Shown one piece after another: positions 16,806 through 26,233 of a stretch of 64,000 nt of DNA; the first letter of the stretch is position 1, and each line of letters starts with the position of its first letter. The stretch comes from Candidatus Thalassospirochaeta sargassi (GTDB lineage Bacteria > Spirochaetota > Spirochaetia > UBA9216): assembly GCA_028532855.1 (NCBI GenBank), contig JAQQAL010000011.1, positions 124,001-188,000 on the forward strand, written 5' to 3'. A model generated the notes under the pieces. That model searched no databases, was not told where the DNA came from, and worked only from the letters and a program-made list of their open reading frames with translations. Position numbers and translations under genes: made by a program.

Positions 16806-18659
16806 TCAGACTGCTCCCTTTCGAGCCCGTTCAGCCATCAGAATCAGATTGCGCAGATCATCAACCGTTTTAACCTTCATCCAGTTCGTAAGAAAGTCAG
16901 GAGCCTGTACTATCTGGGCTATTGCCATAAGGGCTTTAAGGTGGAAGTTGCGCTCATCTTTTGAACCGGACAGGGCAAAAACAACGTTAACGGGGTTTTC
17001 TGAACCGCGGAACATTATACCTTTTTTCGAACGAACGACAACTATATCAAACTGGTTTTTTCCACCGGTAACAATGTGCGGAATTGCCAGACCGTCATGA
17101 ATAACAGTCGTCGAATCCTCTTCTCTCTCATAAAGCATTTCCAGAATGTCATCATCACTGCATCCGTCGTGACAGGACAGTTTTTTTGCAAGCAGCTTGA
17201 ATAGCTCGTCCATATTCATATCTTCATCAATATCAAGTATCTCAGATTCCTTTATTATCCTGTCAAAGCGATCTTCTACAATCCCATCACGCTCCCTGAG
17301 AATTTCTCGCAGCTCATCGGACAGTTCGGTTGATTTGATTTTGCTTGAGGTTATCCGCTCAACTATCTTTACAATAGCCGATTCCTGCCTGTCTCTTGAA
17401 CGCGTGTAGATGAAATACCATACAAACGATGCAACAAAGAATATTCCCGTAATAATCAGAGGCAGTCGTCCCATCTCGAAAATCAGTGCTGTGTAGATAA
17501 CCAGACCTGCTATCGGCACTGCCGGATAAAACGGGGTAAGAAATGACGGTTTGTAGGTGACTATCCTGCTCTCGCGCATAAGTATCACTGCTATGCAGAC
17601 CAGGGCGAAGAGGATAAGTTTCATCGTCGACGCCACCTTAACGAGTGTTTTCATATCAAGCAGTAGAATACATGCAATCATAAAGGCGCTTGTAACCAGA
17701 ATCGAAACCCAGGGAGTCTGCCTTTTAATCGACATCCTTGAAAAGAAGCCCGGAAGAAGATGGTCACCGCTCATAGCAAGGGGACTGCGGGATGAGGCCA
17801 TTAGACCTGCATTTGCTGTTGAAATAAAGGCCAGCATTGCTGCTGCAGAAAGAATATAAAATCCAGGTGCTCCCGCGACATATTCCGCTGCGTCAGAGAT
17901 GGGTCTCAGAGAGCCTTCAAAGACCTCCGGAGGAAGCACGCCGGTAACGATAAAGATAACCAGAATATATAATACTGTAACAACAGAATATGCCGCAAAC
18001 ATTCCGGCGGGAATGGTTTTAGCCGGATCCTTTATCTCCTCAGCCACCGACGCAATCTTCGTTAAACCTCCGTAGGATATAAAAATCATTCCTATTGCGG
18101 TAATGAAATTCCTGAAACTGTCGCCGGTGTAGAAATTAGTAAAATTATTGATATCAACCCTCGGAGCTCCGCCTATTATGAATGCTGTCAGAATCGCCAG
18201 CATGGCGGCAACCAGTATAACCTGGACCCGGCTGCTTTCCTTTACACTGAGAATATTCAGTACCGTGAAAACAAGTGTAAAACCGACAGCTAACATCTTA
18301 ACCATCATCGGCGAGTAAACAGGAACCAGGGGCTCAAGAAAGATACCGATGCCGACAAGAGCAAAGGCTGATTTAAGACTGAGTGAAAACCAGGAAGCGA
18401 AACCGGCAAAGGTGCCGAAGAGAGGGCCGAAACTTCGGTTTATATAGAAATAATCCCCGCCTGATTTTGGCATAGCCGTAGCAAGCTCGGTTTTAGCGAA
18501 CATAGCCGGGATTACAAAGAGAGCTGCCAGAAAATAGGCTGCTATAACCGCAGGACCAACCTCGGCAAAAACCAGCGACGGCAGTACGAATAAACCGGAA
18601 CTTATCATTGCTCCGGATGAGATTGAGAAGACTTCCTTAAAACCTAGCTGCTTTTTCAT
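16806..18659 (-). CDS. APC amino-acid permease fused to a fructose-type PTS EIIA domain
   Basis: A 617-residue fusion. Residues 1-415 are a 12-helix amino acid-polyamine-organocation permease (GAMISSGLFVLPSL, GGDYFYINRSFGP, SRSPLAMSGDHLLP). A charged linker (about 420-465) leads to a PTS_EIIA_2-type domain (about 470-615). It keeps the phosphorylatable histidine in DGLAIPH (about residue 528) and the FALSGSK and HLKAL segments. The EIIA domain probably senses or gates transport by phosphorylation; that role is inferred. I prefer the ATG at 18659, 7 bases after AGGA; the ATG at 18665 is too close to it. No other PTS gene is visible in the window. Confidence 0.85.
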   Translation of the reverse strand: MKKQLGFKEVFSISSGAMISSGLFVLPSLVFAEVGPAVIAAYFLAALFVIPAMFAKTELATAMPKSGGDYFYINRSFGPLFGTFAGFASWFSLSLKSAFALVGIGIFLEPLVPVYSPMMVKMLAVGFTLVFTVLNILSVKESSRVQVILVAAMLAILTAFIIGGAPRVDINNFTNFYTGDSFRNFITAIGMIFISYGGLTKIASVAEEIKDPAKTIPAGMFAAYSVVTVLYILVIFIVTGVLPPEVFEGSLRPISDAAEYVAGAPGFYILSAAAMLAFISTANAGLMASSRSPLAMSGDHLLPGFFSRMSIKRQTPWVSILVTSAFMIACILLLDMKTLVKVASTMKLILFALVCIAVILMRESRIVTYKPSFLTPFYPAVPIAGLVIYTALIFEMGRLPLIITGIFFVASFVWYFIYTRSRDRQESAIVKIVERITSSKIKSTELSDELREILRERDGIVEDRFDRIIKESEILDIDEDMNMDELFKLLAKKLSCHDGCSDDDILEMLYEREEDSTTVIHDGLAIPHIVTGGKNQFDIVVVRSKKGIMFRGSENPVNVVFALSGSKDERNFHLKALMAIAQIVQAPDFLTNWMKVKTVDDLRNLILMAERARKGAV

Positions 18660-18726
18660 TTCCATATCCTGATTTTAATACAGAATCATGTATTAAGAAA
18701 CCGAAAGATTACTATTTAATAAGCGA

Positions 18727-20637
18727 TTAACGCCCAGATCTCTTATATCCCGCAGGCCTGACCAGACAGCTCTTAGAATTTCCTATCAAATCGTTTCGGC
18801 CGGCTTTTTGAAGCGCCTTTATGACAATTTTCCTGTTTTCCGGTTTATGAAAGTGCAGAAGAGCGCGCTGCATGTTCTTTTCTTCCCGGGTTTTAGCCGT
18901 ATACACCTTTTTGCCGGTAAAAGGATCAATACCCGTATAGTACATACAGGTGGAAAGGCTTGCAGGTGTTGGGTAAAAATCCTGCACCTGATCAGGTATA
19001 AAGCCCTGTTTTTTCAGATAGAGAGCAAGTTCTATAGCCTCATTCAGTCCGGAGCCCGGGTGTCCCGAAATGAGGTAGGGGATAATATACTGTTTTTTTC
19101 CAAGCCTGCTGTTTACTGACTCAAATTCCCTTACAAAACGCTGATAAACCGCATTCTTCGGTTTTTTCATAAATTTAAGAACCTGATCGGACACATGCTC
19201 GGGCGCAACCTTAAGCTGACCGCTGACATGATACTCACATAGTTCGTTTATAAACTCAATCCCGGAACCCGGGCCGTCGCATTCCTTATTCTGTCCCCTC
19301 TGCCTATCCTGTTCAACCGCCGTCATTAGATAATCAAAGCGAATACCGCTTCTGATAAAAACACGTTTCACACCGTCCAGTTCACGCAGACCCCTCAGCA
19401 ATTCGAGATATCGGCTGTGATCGACATCCAGATTAGGGCAGGGCTCGGGGTAAAGACATTCCCTGTGTTCACAGGCACCCGAGGTTCGCTGTTTTTCGCA
19501 GGCGGGATGAAAAAAATTCGCTGTAGGGCCGCCTACATCATGGATTATCCCCTTAAACCCCGGCAGCTGCGTCATCTTTTCCGCCTCAGCCGTAACCGAA
19601 GAGATGCTGCGTGCCTGGATAATCCTGCCCTGATGAAAAGCCAGCGAACAGAATGAACAGCCGCCATAGCAGCCCCTGTTGACAGTAAGACTGAACTCAA
19701 CCTCCTTCAAGGCAGGAATTCCGCCCTTACTTTCATAGTCCGGGTGGGCGCGCCTTGTGAAGGGCAGGCTGTATATTCCATCCAGTTCCGCTTCACTCAG
19801 TGCTGCTGCAGGCGGATTCTGCACCGCAACCTGGGCATCGGTCTTCTCCGCAAGGGCTTTGGCTGTGAAGGGGTTTGTATTTTTATAACGAAGGACGAAA
19901 CTGTTGGCAAAGGCTTCCTTTGACGCACTGACCTCGGCAAAGGAGGGCAGCGCAAGGGGCTTTCCAATGCCCTTTCCAGAGTTTGTTTTTTCCTCTTCCC
20001 GCATCCCCATCCGGTATACAGTCCCGCGAATATCCTGTAACCGGCGAACATCCTCACCCTCTGCGAGCCTTCGCGCTATCTCGATAATCTGTTTCTCACC
20101 CATGCCGTAAACCAGCAGGTCAGCCTTCGAATCAATCAGGATAGAGCGTCTAAGCCTGCCGCTCCAGTAATCGAAATGACTCAGCCTCCTGAGCGATGCC
20201 TCAATTCCGCCGAGGATTACCGGCACAGCGCTGTATGCCGCCCTGGCCGCGGAGGTATAAGGAATAAGTGCCCGATCCGGGCGCAGCCCGCATTTACCGC
20301 CGGGCGAATATGAATCGCTGCGTCTGCGCTTCTTAGCGCTCGTGTAATGATTAACCATCGAGTCAAGGTTCCCCGATGTTATCAGAAAACCCAGGCGCGG
20401 CCGGCCCAGAACCTTAAACGCCTCCGGGTCTTTCCAGTCGGGCTGGGCAATAATGCCAGTTTTATAACCGGCATCCTCCAGTACGCGTCCAATGACAGCC
20501 GCCCCGAAAGACGGATGATCAACATAGGCATCGCCTGAAATAATTATGAAGTCACAATTTTTCCATCCGCGTTGACTGAGATCATTTCTGTTAACGGGAA
20601 GGAAGTTTTTTCTGTCTGGAAATTTACTGATTGACAT
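18727..20637 (-). CDS. ygiQ: YgiQ family radical SAM protein
   Basis: A 636-residue radical SAM enzyme. Family-typical segments: FLPVNRNDLSQRGW, SGDAYVDHPSFGAAVIGR, PVILGGIEASLRRLSHFDYW and VYGMGEKQI. The 4Fe-4S site reads CYGGCSFC (Cys-x3-Cys-x2-Cys, about residues 320-327), followed by the downstream PCPNLDVDHSRY and APEHVSDQVLKFMKKP segments. YgiQ proteins are widely conserved; the reaction is unknown. It stands alone on the minus strand between the fusion permease and the divergent glycosidase gene. Confidence 0.9.
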   Translation of the reverse strand: MSISKFPDRKNFLPVNRNDLSQRGWKNCDFIIISGDAYVDHPSFGAAVIGRVLEDAGYKTGIIAQPDWKDPEAFKVLGRPRLGFLITSGNLDSMVNHYTSAKKRRRSDSYSPGGKCGLRPDRALIPYTSAARAAYSAVPVILGGIEASLRRLSHFDYWSGRLRRSILIDSKADLLVYGMGEKQIIEIARRLAEGEDVRRLQDIRGTVYRMGMREEEKTNSGKGIGKPLALPSFAEVSASKEAFANSFVLRYKNTNPFTAKALAEKTDAQVAVQNPPAAALSEAELDGIYSLPFTRRAHPDYESKGGIPALKEVEFSLTVNRGCYGGCSFCSLAFHQGRIIQARSISSVTAEAEKMTQLPGFKGIIHDVGGPTANFFHPACEKQRTSGACEHRECLYPEPCPNLDVDHSRYLELLRGLRELDGVKRVFIRSGIRFDYLMTAVEQDRQRGQNKECDGPGSGIEFINELCEYHVSGQLKVAPEHVSDQVLKFMKKPKNAVYQRFVREFESVNSRLGKKQYIIPYLISGHPGSGLNEAIELALYLKKQGFIPDQVQDFYPTPASLSTCMYYTGIDPFTGKKVYTAKTREEKNMQRALLHFHKPENRKIVIKALQKAGRNDLIGNSKSCLVRPAGYKRSGR

Positions 20638-20700
20638 GAATTTTATTTTTCCATAAAATAAATAAAATTTCTATGCAAATCCTCTTTTTTCTTATTTGAC

Positions 20701-20729
20701 TTGTAGTATCGCAGATATTACATTATAAT
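20701..20729 (+). promoter_or_regulatory. Predicted promoter of the trehalase-like gene
   Basis: TTGTAG, 17 bases, TATAAT. Transcription would begin near 20736, giving a leader of about 70 bases with a GAGGT ribosome site before the TTG start at 20807. An overlapping TTGACT-17-TACATT option exists a few bases upstream. Confidence 0.5.
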
Positions 20730-20806
20730 TAATATATTCTTATCTACAATGTAAATAACTCAGTTTTAATAAGTTATATGCAATACACGTAAAGAGGTTT
20801 AAATAA

Positions 20807-22231
20807 TTGGTAAAAAAAGGTTTTCCTGCTGTACATTTCTACGATCAAGATTTTGTAGACCTTTATGAAAAAACCTGGGCATGGCTTCAGGATTCTTGGA
20901 AAAGCGGTAATGCCAAAAACGGCTTCCCAAAAACATATTTTAACTATCCTGCAAATGAAACTGTGAATCAGTTTGAATCTATACTTGCTACTTTTTTTCT
21001 GGTTTACAGTAACAGTCAATTTCCTGCTTCTCCCTCTCTCGATCTGTTTTATTCCAAACAGGAAGAAAGCGGAGCAATAAGAGGGCAGTACAAAGAATCG
21101 GACGGTAGCCCAGCATTCGATAAAGAAAATCCCGAAGGCATTCAGCCTCCTCTATTCTCATGGGCGGAGTATAATCTCTACCATAAAGAGGGAAATAAAA
21201 AACGCCTTAAAGAAATAGTTGTATATCTTGAAAAATACTACCACTGGGTAGAACAGACATTCAAGAAAGAGAACGGCCTGTATAATGTCCCTCTCAAGGC
21301 AACAATGATGGACAACGCACCCAGAACCGGGACTTATTATCCTGTAGATTTCAACGCCCAGCAGGCAGTAAACGCACTTTACATGTCCGAAATCGGCGAT
21401 GTCCTTAATGATAAAGAGATGAGTTTCAAATATAAAAGAAAATACTTTTCGCTTAAAACAAGAATCTCATCACAGATGTGGAATGAAGAAGACGGCTTTT
21501 ATTATGATCTTAATGCAGATGGTGAACAGGTAAAGGTTAAAACAATAGCATCGTTCTGGGTACTTCTTGCAGAAATTCCGAACGAGGATCGTGCAAATAC
21601 CCTGATTGAGCATCTCCAGAATCCTGAATCTTTCGGTACAGATAACCCCTTCCCAAGCCTAGCAGCCTCCGAACCGGATTTTTCCGAGGAAGGCGACGCA
21701 TGCAGGGGATCGGTTTATCCGCCCTTTACATTCATGGTAGTTAAGGGCCTTGAGAAATACGCCCGCTATGAGCTTGCACGGGAATGCTCAATTCGCCACC
21801 TGTATTTCATGCTTGATACCCTGCATCCCGAAGGGGACAAGAAGGGCGATATCTATGAAGCATACAAACCGAATTCGGACGGACCGGCAGTCAGCACCGG
21901 TCTCAAGGATTTTCCCAAACCTGTCTTTCTCGCATATACATCAATCGCCACGGTAACCCTGGTAGTAGAAAATATCTTAGGTCTTTATATAAGCCTTCCC
22001 CGAAAAACTGTCGACTGGATTATGCCGACACTCGAGATAATGGGAATTGAGAATCTTTCTCTTAAAAGAAATCTTATTACAATTCTCAGCAACAAGAGCG
22101 GTAGAGGCTGGGAGATTCGTCTGGAATCTGAAAAGCTGTATTATTTTACTATTAATATTCTTGATGAGCATAAGAAGAAGACTCTTCCTATTCCTTCCGG
22201 TAAATGCTCCATGCTAATCGACAAACTATAA
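20807..22231 (+). CDS. Trehalase-like / GH63-type glycoside hydrolase
   Basis: A 474-residue (alpha/alpha)6-barrel glycosidase without a signal peptide, so probably cytosolic. Trehalase/GH37-GH63 signatures: the NGLYNVPLKATMMDN and YYPVDFNAQQAVNALYM segments, SSQMWNEEDGFYYDL near residue 220, and the late CRGSVYPPFTFMVVKGLEKY and IYEAYKPNSDGPA stretches. Related enzymes hydrolyse trehalose, mannosylglycerate or glucosylglycerate. The start is TTG, supported by GAGGT 9 bases upstream and the absence of any nearby ATG. The DjlA-like gene follows after 9 bases. Substrate undecided; a role in compatible-solute turnover is an inference. Confidence 0.75.
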   Translation: MVKKGFPAVHFYDQDFVDLYEKTWAWLQDSWKSGNAKNGFPKTYFNYPANETVNQFESILATFFLVYSNSQFPASPSLDLFYSKQEESGAIRGQYKESDGSPAFDKENPEGIQPPLFSWAEYNLYHKEGNKKRLKEIVVYLEKYYHWVEQTFKKENGLYNVPLKATMMDNAPRTGTYYPVDFNAQQAVNALYMSEIGDVLNDKEMSFKYKRKYFSLKTRISSQMWNEEDGFYYDLNADGEQVKVKTIASFWVLLAEIPNEDRANTLIEHLQNPESFGTDNPFPSLAASEPDFSEEGDACRGSVYPPFTFMVVKGLEKYARYELARECSIRHLYFMLDTLHPEGDKKGDIYEAYKPNSDGPAVSTGLKDFPKPVFLAYTSIATVTLVVENILGLYISLPRKTVDWIMPTLEIMGIENLSLKRNLITILSNKSGRGWEIRLESEKLYYFTINILDEHKKKTLPIPSGKCSMLIDKL

Positions 22232-22240
22232 GGCAGAAAA

Positions 22241-23086
22241 ATGAGTTGTTTAGGCGCCGTAATAGGCGGAACCATTGGTTTATTTTTAGGTGGTCCCCTC
22301 GGGGCCATAGCAGGTGCGGCTTTCGGCGGTTTTATTTCCGGCGGCGGTACGCGTATTAATTTCGGTGATCAGCAGGAAAACTTCCAGGGTGGAAATTATT
22401 ATTCCAACCTCTACGGAAGCCGCATGAATCAGAATCAACGCCACCAGATGACATTCTTCGTCGGCGCTTTTTCTATGCTTGCGAAAATTGCAGCTGTAGA
22501 CGGGAATGTATCGGATAAAGAGCGTAGGAAGGTTGAAGAGTTCATGGACAAGGATCTTAACCTTGATGCTTCAACCAAACAGGCTGCGTTCCGAATCTTT
22601 GATACTGCAGTTAATTCACAGGAAACATTCTATTCCTTCGCAAACCAGTTTGCAAAAGAATTCAGATATCAGCCTCAGATGTACGAATTGATGCTTGATA
22701 TGATGGTAAGAATCGCTGTCGAAGACAACGGGATAAGCGCCGAAGAGGAAACCCTTATTATCGACGCTGTGCACATATTCAGACTTGACGACAGTGTATA
22801 CGCAAGGCTGAAGGCGAAACATACCGGAACAGGCTACGACGGCTCACAGAGCCGATACGGAGCACAGGGCGGATATAGTTCGAGTGCTGCCTATGCAGTT
22901 TTAGGCTGCAGCCAGTCTGACAGCGATGATAAATTAAAACGCGCATACCGGAAACTTGTTTCTGAATATCACCCCGACAAGATTTCAGCCAAGGGCCTTC
23001 CGGACGAGTTTCAAAAGGTCGCAAAGCAGAAATTCATAGAGATTCAGAACGCCTGGGATGAAATAAAAAAAGAACGCGGATTATAA
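22241..23086 (+). CDS. DjlA-like protein: glycine-rich membrane segment, TerB and J domains
   Basis: A 281-residue protein. Residues 1-40 are a glycine-rich hydrophobic segment (GGTIGLFLGGPLGAIAGAAF). Residues 65-190 form a TerB/tellurite-resistance-like domain (FSMLAKIAAVDGNVSDKE, MVRIAVEDNGISAEEE). Residues 215-281 form a J domain with the HPD motif (SEYHPDK) that would stimulate DnaK. This order is that of DjlA co-chaperones. It starts 9 bases after the glycosidase stop and ends in a strong terminator at 23111, so the two form an operon. Confidence 0.85.
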   Translation: MSCLGAVIGGTIGLFLGGPLGAIAGAAFGGFISGGGTRINFGDQQENFQGGNYYSNLYGSRMNQNQRHQMTFFVGAFSMLAKIAAVDGNVSDKERRKVEEFMDKDLNLDASTKQAAFRIFDTAVNSQETFYSFANQFAKEFRYQPQMYELMLDMMVRIAVEDNGISAEEETLIIDAVHIFRLDDSVYARLKAKHTGTGYDGSQSRYGAQGGYSSSAAYAVLGCSQSDSDDKLKRAYRKLVSEYHPDKISAKGLPDEFQKVAKQKFIEIQNAWDEIKKERGL

Positions 23087-23110
23087 TTAAGCACTAATTT
23101 TTAATATAAA

Positions 23111-23147
23111 AAGCTGATCGGGGTAAATCCCGGTCAGCTTTTTTTTT
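23111..23147 (+). terminator. Rho-independent terminator after the DjlA-like gene
   Basis: AAGCTGATCGGG and CCCGGTCAGCTT pair as a 12-bp stem (one G-U) with a 6-base loop, followed by a run of T. Confidence 0.9.
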
Positions 23148-23212
23148 CCACTCTTTAACCATTCAGATGAAGCTGTTCACATTTATTATTTCAGTCCTCC
23201 TATAATCAGCAG

Positions 23213-23246
23213 GACAAAAAAAAGCCCCGAACCGAAGTCCGGGGCC
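23213..23246 (-). terminator. Rho-independent terminator of the major OMP gene
   Basis: On the minus strand a GCCCCG / CGGGGC stem (loop partly paired) is followed by nine T residues. It lies 19 bases past the OMP stop. Confidence 0.88.
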
Positions 23247-23264
23247 GAAGAACTTCTAATAGAA

Positions 23265-24545
23265 TTAGAAAGAGATAGTTGCTGTACAGCTCAGGATACC
23301 AGCATCCGAAGAAGCATAGTCGCCGTCTACATCGTACATACCGTCTGTGTAGTCGATTGAAAGAGTTGTGTTGTCGATTCCTGTGAAAGCTGCGCCCATT
23401 GAAAGACTTGCAGCAATGTCAAAATCTGAAGTTGAGTCATAACCGGGTTCTACTGTGAGCGTAAGACCGTCAGCAAGATCCATTGCTGCTGAAACGTCTA
23501 CGCCCCAACCCATAGTAGCTGCTGCAGTACCTGAAGTCATGATGTCAGTAAGATCAAAATCTACAGAAGCAACAAGACCGTCTACGAGGCCGTCAGTTGA
23601 AACACCAATTCCTGCATCAAGAAGGCTTGCAACATCAACATTGTTGTAGTAGTAAGCATAAACGCTTGCAGCTACTTCGTCAGTGATGTCATAAGAAACC
23701 ATCGGATATGCGTCAAAACCCATTACATCGCCAATCATTACGAAGTCAACAGGAGCTGTAACTGAAAGATTGCCAGCTGCTACAGAAGGATCAACACTTA
23801 CACCGAGGAGGAAATCACCCATGTAATCAGGATCGATTGTTGCGTAAACAGGGAAAGCAAAAGTATCATTTGCATATTCAACGTCAACGCTGAAAAGAAG
23901 ACCGTTTACTCCGGTCTGAGTTGAATCAGTATCATCGGATTCATCGGTGTCATCTGACCATGCATCAGCATGATCTACGTTAGCGTCACCTGTAGATGCT
24001 CTTGTAAGACCATTCTTTGCAATTACTTCTAACTCGAAATCAATGTTTTCGGTGCTGAAACCGAGTGCAAGATCACCGAAGTCAGAGAAGTCGTACCAGT
24101 CGCTTGAAAGGTTAACATTGTAGTCGCCTGATTCAGGATCGGCATAGTCATTGTTATAACCGCTCCAGTTAAGGCCAATATAAAAGTTACCTGCAACAAT
24201 TCTTGCAGCGAGATCGCCGAAGTCATTGTCTTCTGAGTAACCGTAGATTTCTTCTCCATCAGCGTCTTCGCTTCCGAGAGAATCAATGTTTACAGAAACG
24301 TCTGTGAGGTAGATTTCACCGTAAAGATCGTCATCACCGGCAACGCCGTCGCTGCCGTTTGCAAGCGGTATTGAGATTGAGATAGAGCTGGTTGCATCGG
24401 CACCCCAAACTCTGCTGTCGAGGTCCATACCAATCTGTGTTGCTACTTTACCTGAAACAGTGGCTGCACCACCAACTTCAACTTCAGCAAAAGCTGCTCC
24501 GCCAACAACAAGCAGTACAGCAAGGACAAGTGCTAATTTCTTCAT
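23265..24545 (-). CDS. Predicted abundant outer-membrane beta-barrel protein
   Basis: A 426-residue protein with a classical signal peptide (MKKLALVLAVLLVVGG, cleavage after AFA near residue 20). The mature part is rich in Asp, Ser, Gly and alternating hydrophobic strands. It ends in phenylalanine (CTATISF), the usual C-terminal signal of outer-membrane barrels recognised by BAM. Many D-x-D stretches suggest Ca2+ or surface-exposed acidic loops. A near-perfect sigma70 promoter, a 5' hairpin, a GGAGG ribosome site and a strong terminator suggest very high expression, as for spirochaete porin-like major OMPs. No specific family is recognised. Confidence 0.75.
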   Translation of the reverse strand: MKKLALVLAVLLVVGGAAFAEVEVGGAATVSGKVATQIGMDLDSRVWGADATSSISISIPLANGSDGVAGDDDLYGEIYLTDVSVNIDSLGSEDADGEEIYGYSEDNDFGDLAARIVAGNFYIGLNWSGYNNDYADPESGDYNVNLSSDWYDFSDFGDLALGFSTENIDFELEVIAKNGLTRASTGDANVDHADAWSDDTDESDDTDSTQTGVNGLLFSVDVEYANDTFAFPVYATIDPDYMGDFLLGVSVDPSVAAGNLSVTAPVDFVMIGDVMGFDAYPMVSYDITDEVAASVYAYYYNNVDVASLLDAGIGVSTDGLVDGLVASVDFDLTDIMTSGTAAATMGWGVDVSAAMDLADGLTLTVEPGYDSTSDFDIAASLSMGAAFTGIDNTTLSIDYTDGMYDVDGDYASSDAGILSCTATISF

Positions 24546-24570
24546 ATTAATTCACTTCCTCCGTGTTTTT

Positions 24571-24600
24571 GGGATCAAGCCAACGGCTTGTTAATATCCC
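24571..24600 (-). promoter_or_regulatory. Hairpin in the 5' leader of the OMP mRNA
   Basis: In the minus-strand transcript CAAGCC-GTT-GGCTTG forms a 6-bp stem-loop, extended by GGGAT/ATCCC across a 5-base bulge. It begins about 15 bases after the predicted transcription start, a position seen for mRNA-stabilising 5' hairpins such as that of E. coli ompA. Confidence 0.5.
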
Positions 24601-24621
24601 GTTTTAATATTTTTTGGGGTA

Positions 24622-24650
24622 ATTATAACAACCCCATTTTTCGCTGTCAA
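24622..24650 (-). promoter_or_regulatory. Consensus sigma70 promoter of the OMP gene
   Basis: On the minus strand a perfect TTGACA and a perfect TATAAT are separated by exactly 17 bases. Transcription should start near 24615, giving a leader of about 70 bases. Confidence 0.88.
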
Positions 24651-24893
24651 GAAAATATAAAATATTAACCTAGTCTAAACGAGTCTCCTAATATTAAATA
24701 TGTGTTAAAAATGAGATTTGATTGTTTGTAGTCCAGCACCGATGTCTGATTAAAAAATGACATGCTTCTCAGTATATCGGCTGTAAAACCAGTCTGCATT
24801 AATAGTATTTTATCCCCCTTTTATCATAAAGACAAGCGATTAAATGTAAAAAGGTATAGAAATTCGGCCGTTGACCGATAAATATTTCCTGTA
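24651..24893. other. Intergenic stretch with no recognised feature
   Basis: AT-rich sequence between the OMP promoter and the metK terminator. I see no ORF of note, no RNA gene and no strong repeat here. Confidence 0.5.
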
Positions 24894-24932
24894 ATAAATA
24901 AAAAAAGGAGCATTCCGTTTCCGGAACACTCC
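24894..24932 (-). terminator. Rho-independent terminator of metK
   Basis: On the minus strand GGAGTGTTCCG-gaaa-CGGAATGCTCC forms an 11-bp stem (two G-U pairs) followed by TTTTTTT and more T/A. The two G-U pairs mean it is better as a minus-strand than as a plus-strand terminator. Confidence 0.88.
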
Positions 24933-24966
24933 TTTCTAATACCAGTTTTTTCAACTAAAAACGGCG

Positions 24967-26130
24967 TCAGCCTACTTCTTTCTGAAGCTCTGCAGCCTTG
25001 TCCGTTTTCTCCCAGGAGAAAATATCCCGGCCGAAGTGGCCGTAGGCGGCTGTTTCCTGGTAAACAGGTTTTTTAAGATCGAGGGTTTTTACAATACCCG
25101 CCGGACTCAAATCAAAAACCTTCTTTACAGCCTCTTCTATCTTGCCCTCGGGCGCCTTGCCGGTACCAAAGGTTTCAACCATTACTGAAACAGGGTAAGG
25201 AACACCGATTGCATAGGCAAGCTCTACCTCGCACCTTCGGCACAGATCCGCGGCCACGATGTTTTTAGCCACATAGCGGGCCATGTATGCTGCGGATCTG
25301 TCCACCTTTGAAGGGTCCTTTCCGCTGAACGCGCCGCCGCCGTGTCTGCCCATTCCACCGTAGGTGTCTACGATGATCTTGCGTCCCGTAAGACCTGAAT
25401 CTCCGTGGGGTCCGCCTATTACGAAACGGCCTGTCGGATTTACAAAATACTTTGTGTCGTCGGTAAGCAGGCCGGTGGGCTCAAGTACCGGTTTGATAAT
25501 CTTTTCGGTTATAGAAGTCTTTAGCTCTTCATAGGATATATCCTCATCATGCTGATGACTTACGACAACCGTGTCGATACGCTTCGGAGTGAAGCCTTCG
25601 TATTCAATGGTTACCTGACTTTTTGAGTCGGGACGCAGCCAGGTAAGGGTTCCGCCCTTTCTCAATTCGGCGGCTTTCAGCAGGATCTGGTGTGAGAACA
25701 TAACAGGTGCCGGCATAAGCTCGGGCGTTTCCTTGCAGGCGAAACCGAACATCATTCCCTGATCTCCTGCGCCCTGTTCCTTGAACAGACCTTCACCGCT
25801 CGAGACGCCCTGAGAAATATCAGGCGACTGACTGTGGATTGTGTTGAGTACGGCCATAGACTCGCAGTCGAGACCGTATTCCGGTTTAATGTAGCCGATC
25901 TTCTTTGCAACGCCGCGCGCCACTTCCTGAACATCGACATAGGTGTTTGTTGTGATTTCGCCGCCGACCAGAACCATTCCGGTGGTTGCGAAACTTTCAC
26001 AGGCTACCCTTGATTCGGGGTCATCCCGCAGGCATGCATCGAGTATCGCGTCGGATACCTGATCACAAAGCTTGTCCGGATGCCCCTCACTTACTGACTC
26101 TGATGTAAAGAGGTAGTTTCTGTTTTCCAT
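24967..26130 (-). CDS. metK: S-adenosylmethionine synthetase
   Basis: A 387-residue cytosolic enzyme making SAM from methionine and ATP. Seen: [16 protein letters not shown] at the N-terminus (ATP/metal site), the [10 protein letters not shown] hexapeptide region (about 113-122), [14 protein letters not shown] and [16 protein letters not shown]. Length is normal. AAGGAG lies 8 bases before the ATG. It lies downstream of ahcY on the same strand; the two make and recycle SAM/SAH, so co-regulation is likely. No SAM riboswitch could be recognised upstream. Confidence 0.97.
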   Translation of the reverse strand: MENRNYLFTSESVSEGHPDKLCDQVSDAILDACLRDDPESRVACESFATTGMVLVGGEITTNTYVDVQEVARGVAKKIGYIKPEYGLDCESMAVLNTIHSQSPDISQGVSSGEGLFKEQGAGDQGMMFGFACKETPELMPAPVMFSHQILLKAAELRKGGTLTWLRPDSKSQVTIEYEGFTPKRIDTVVVSHQHDEDISYEELKTSITEKIIKPVLEPTGLLTDDTKYFVNPTGRFVIGGPHGDSGLTGRKIIVDTYGGMGRHGGGAFSGKDPSKVDRSAAYMARYVAKNIVAADLCRRCEVELAYAIGVPYPVSVMVETFGTGKAPEGKIEEAVKKVFDLSPAGIVKTLDLKKPVYQETAAYGHFGRDIFSWEKTDKAAELQKEVG

Positions 26131-26189
26131 AATTTTGCTCCTTAGATTGCACGGACATGGCTGCCCGACAAAACAATATAAATCTCAAC

Positions 26190-26220
26190 CCCCCGGTTCA
26201 AGCAAGCAAAGGACCGGGGG
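26190..26220 (-). terminator. Hairpin between ahcY and metK (terminator or attenuator)
   Basis: CCCCCGGT and ACCGGGGG form a perfect, GC-rich 8-bp stem with a 15-base loop just after the ahcY stop. The downstream minus-strand tail is only moderately T-rich (GTTGAGATTTAT), so some read-through into metK is plausible. Confidence 0.55.
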
Positions 26221-26233
26221 TAATGATTTCTAT

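Noticed and set aside
26131-26233. SAM or SAH riboswitch upstream of metK
   Set aside because: Only a single GC-rich hairpin with a weak T tail is present. The conserved internal loops and multi-helix junctions of known SAM/SAH riboswitches could not be found.
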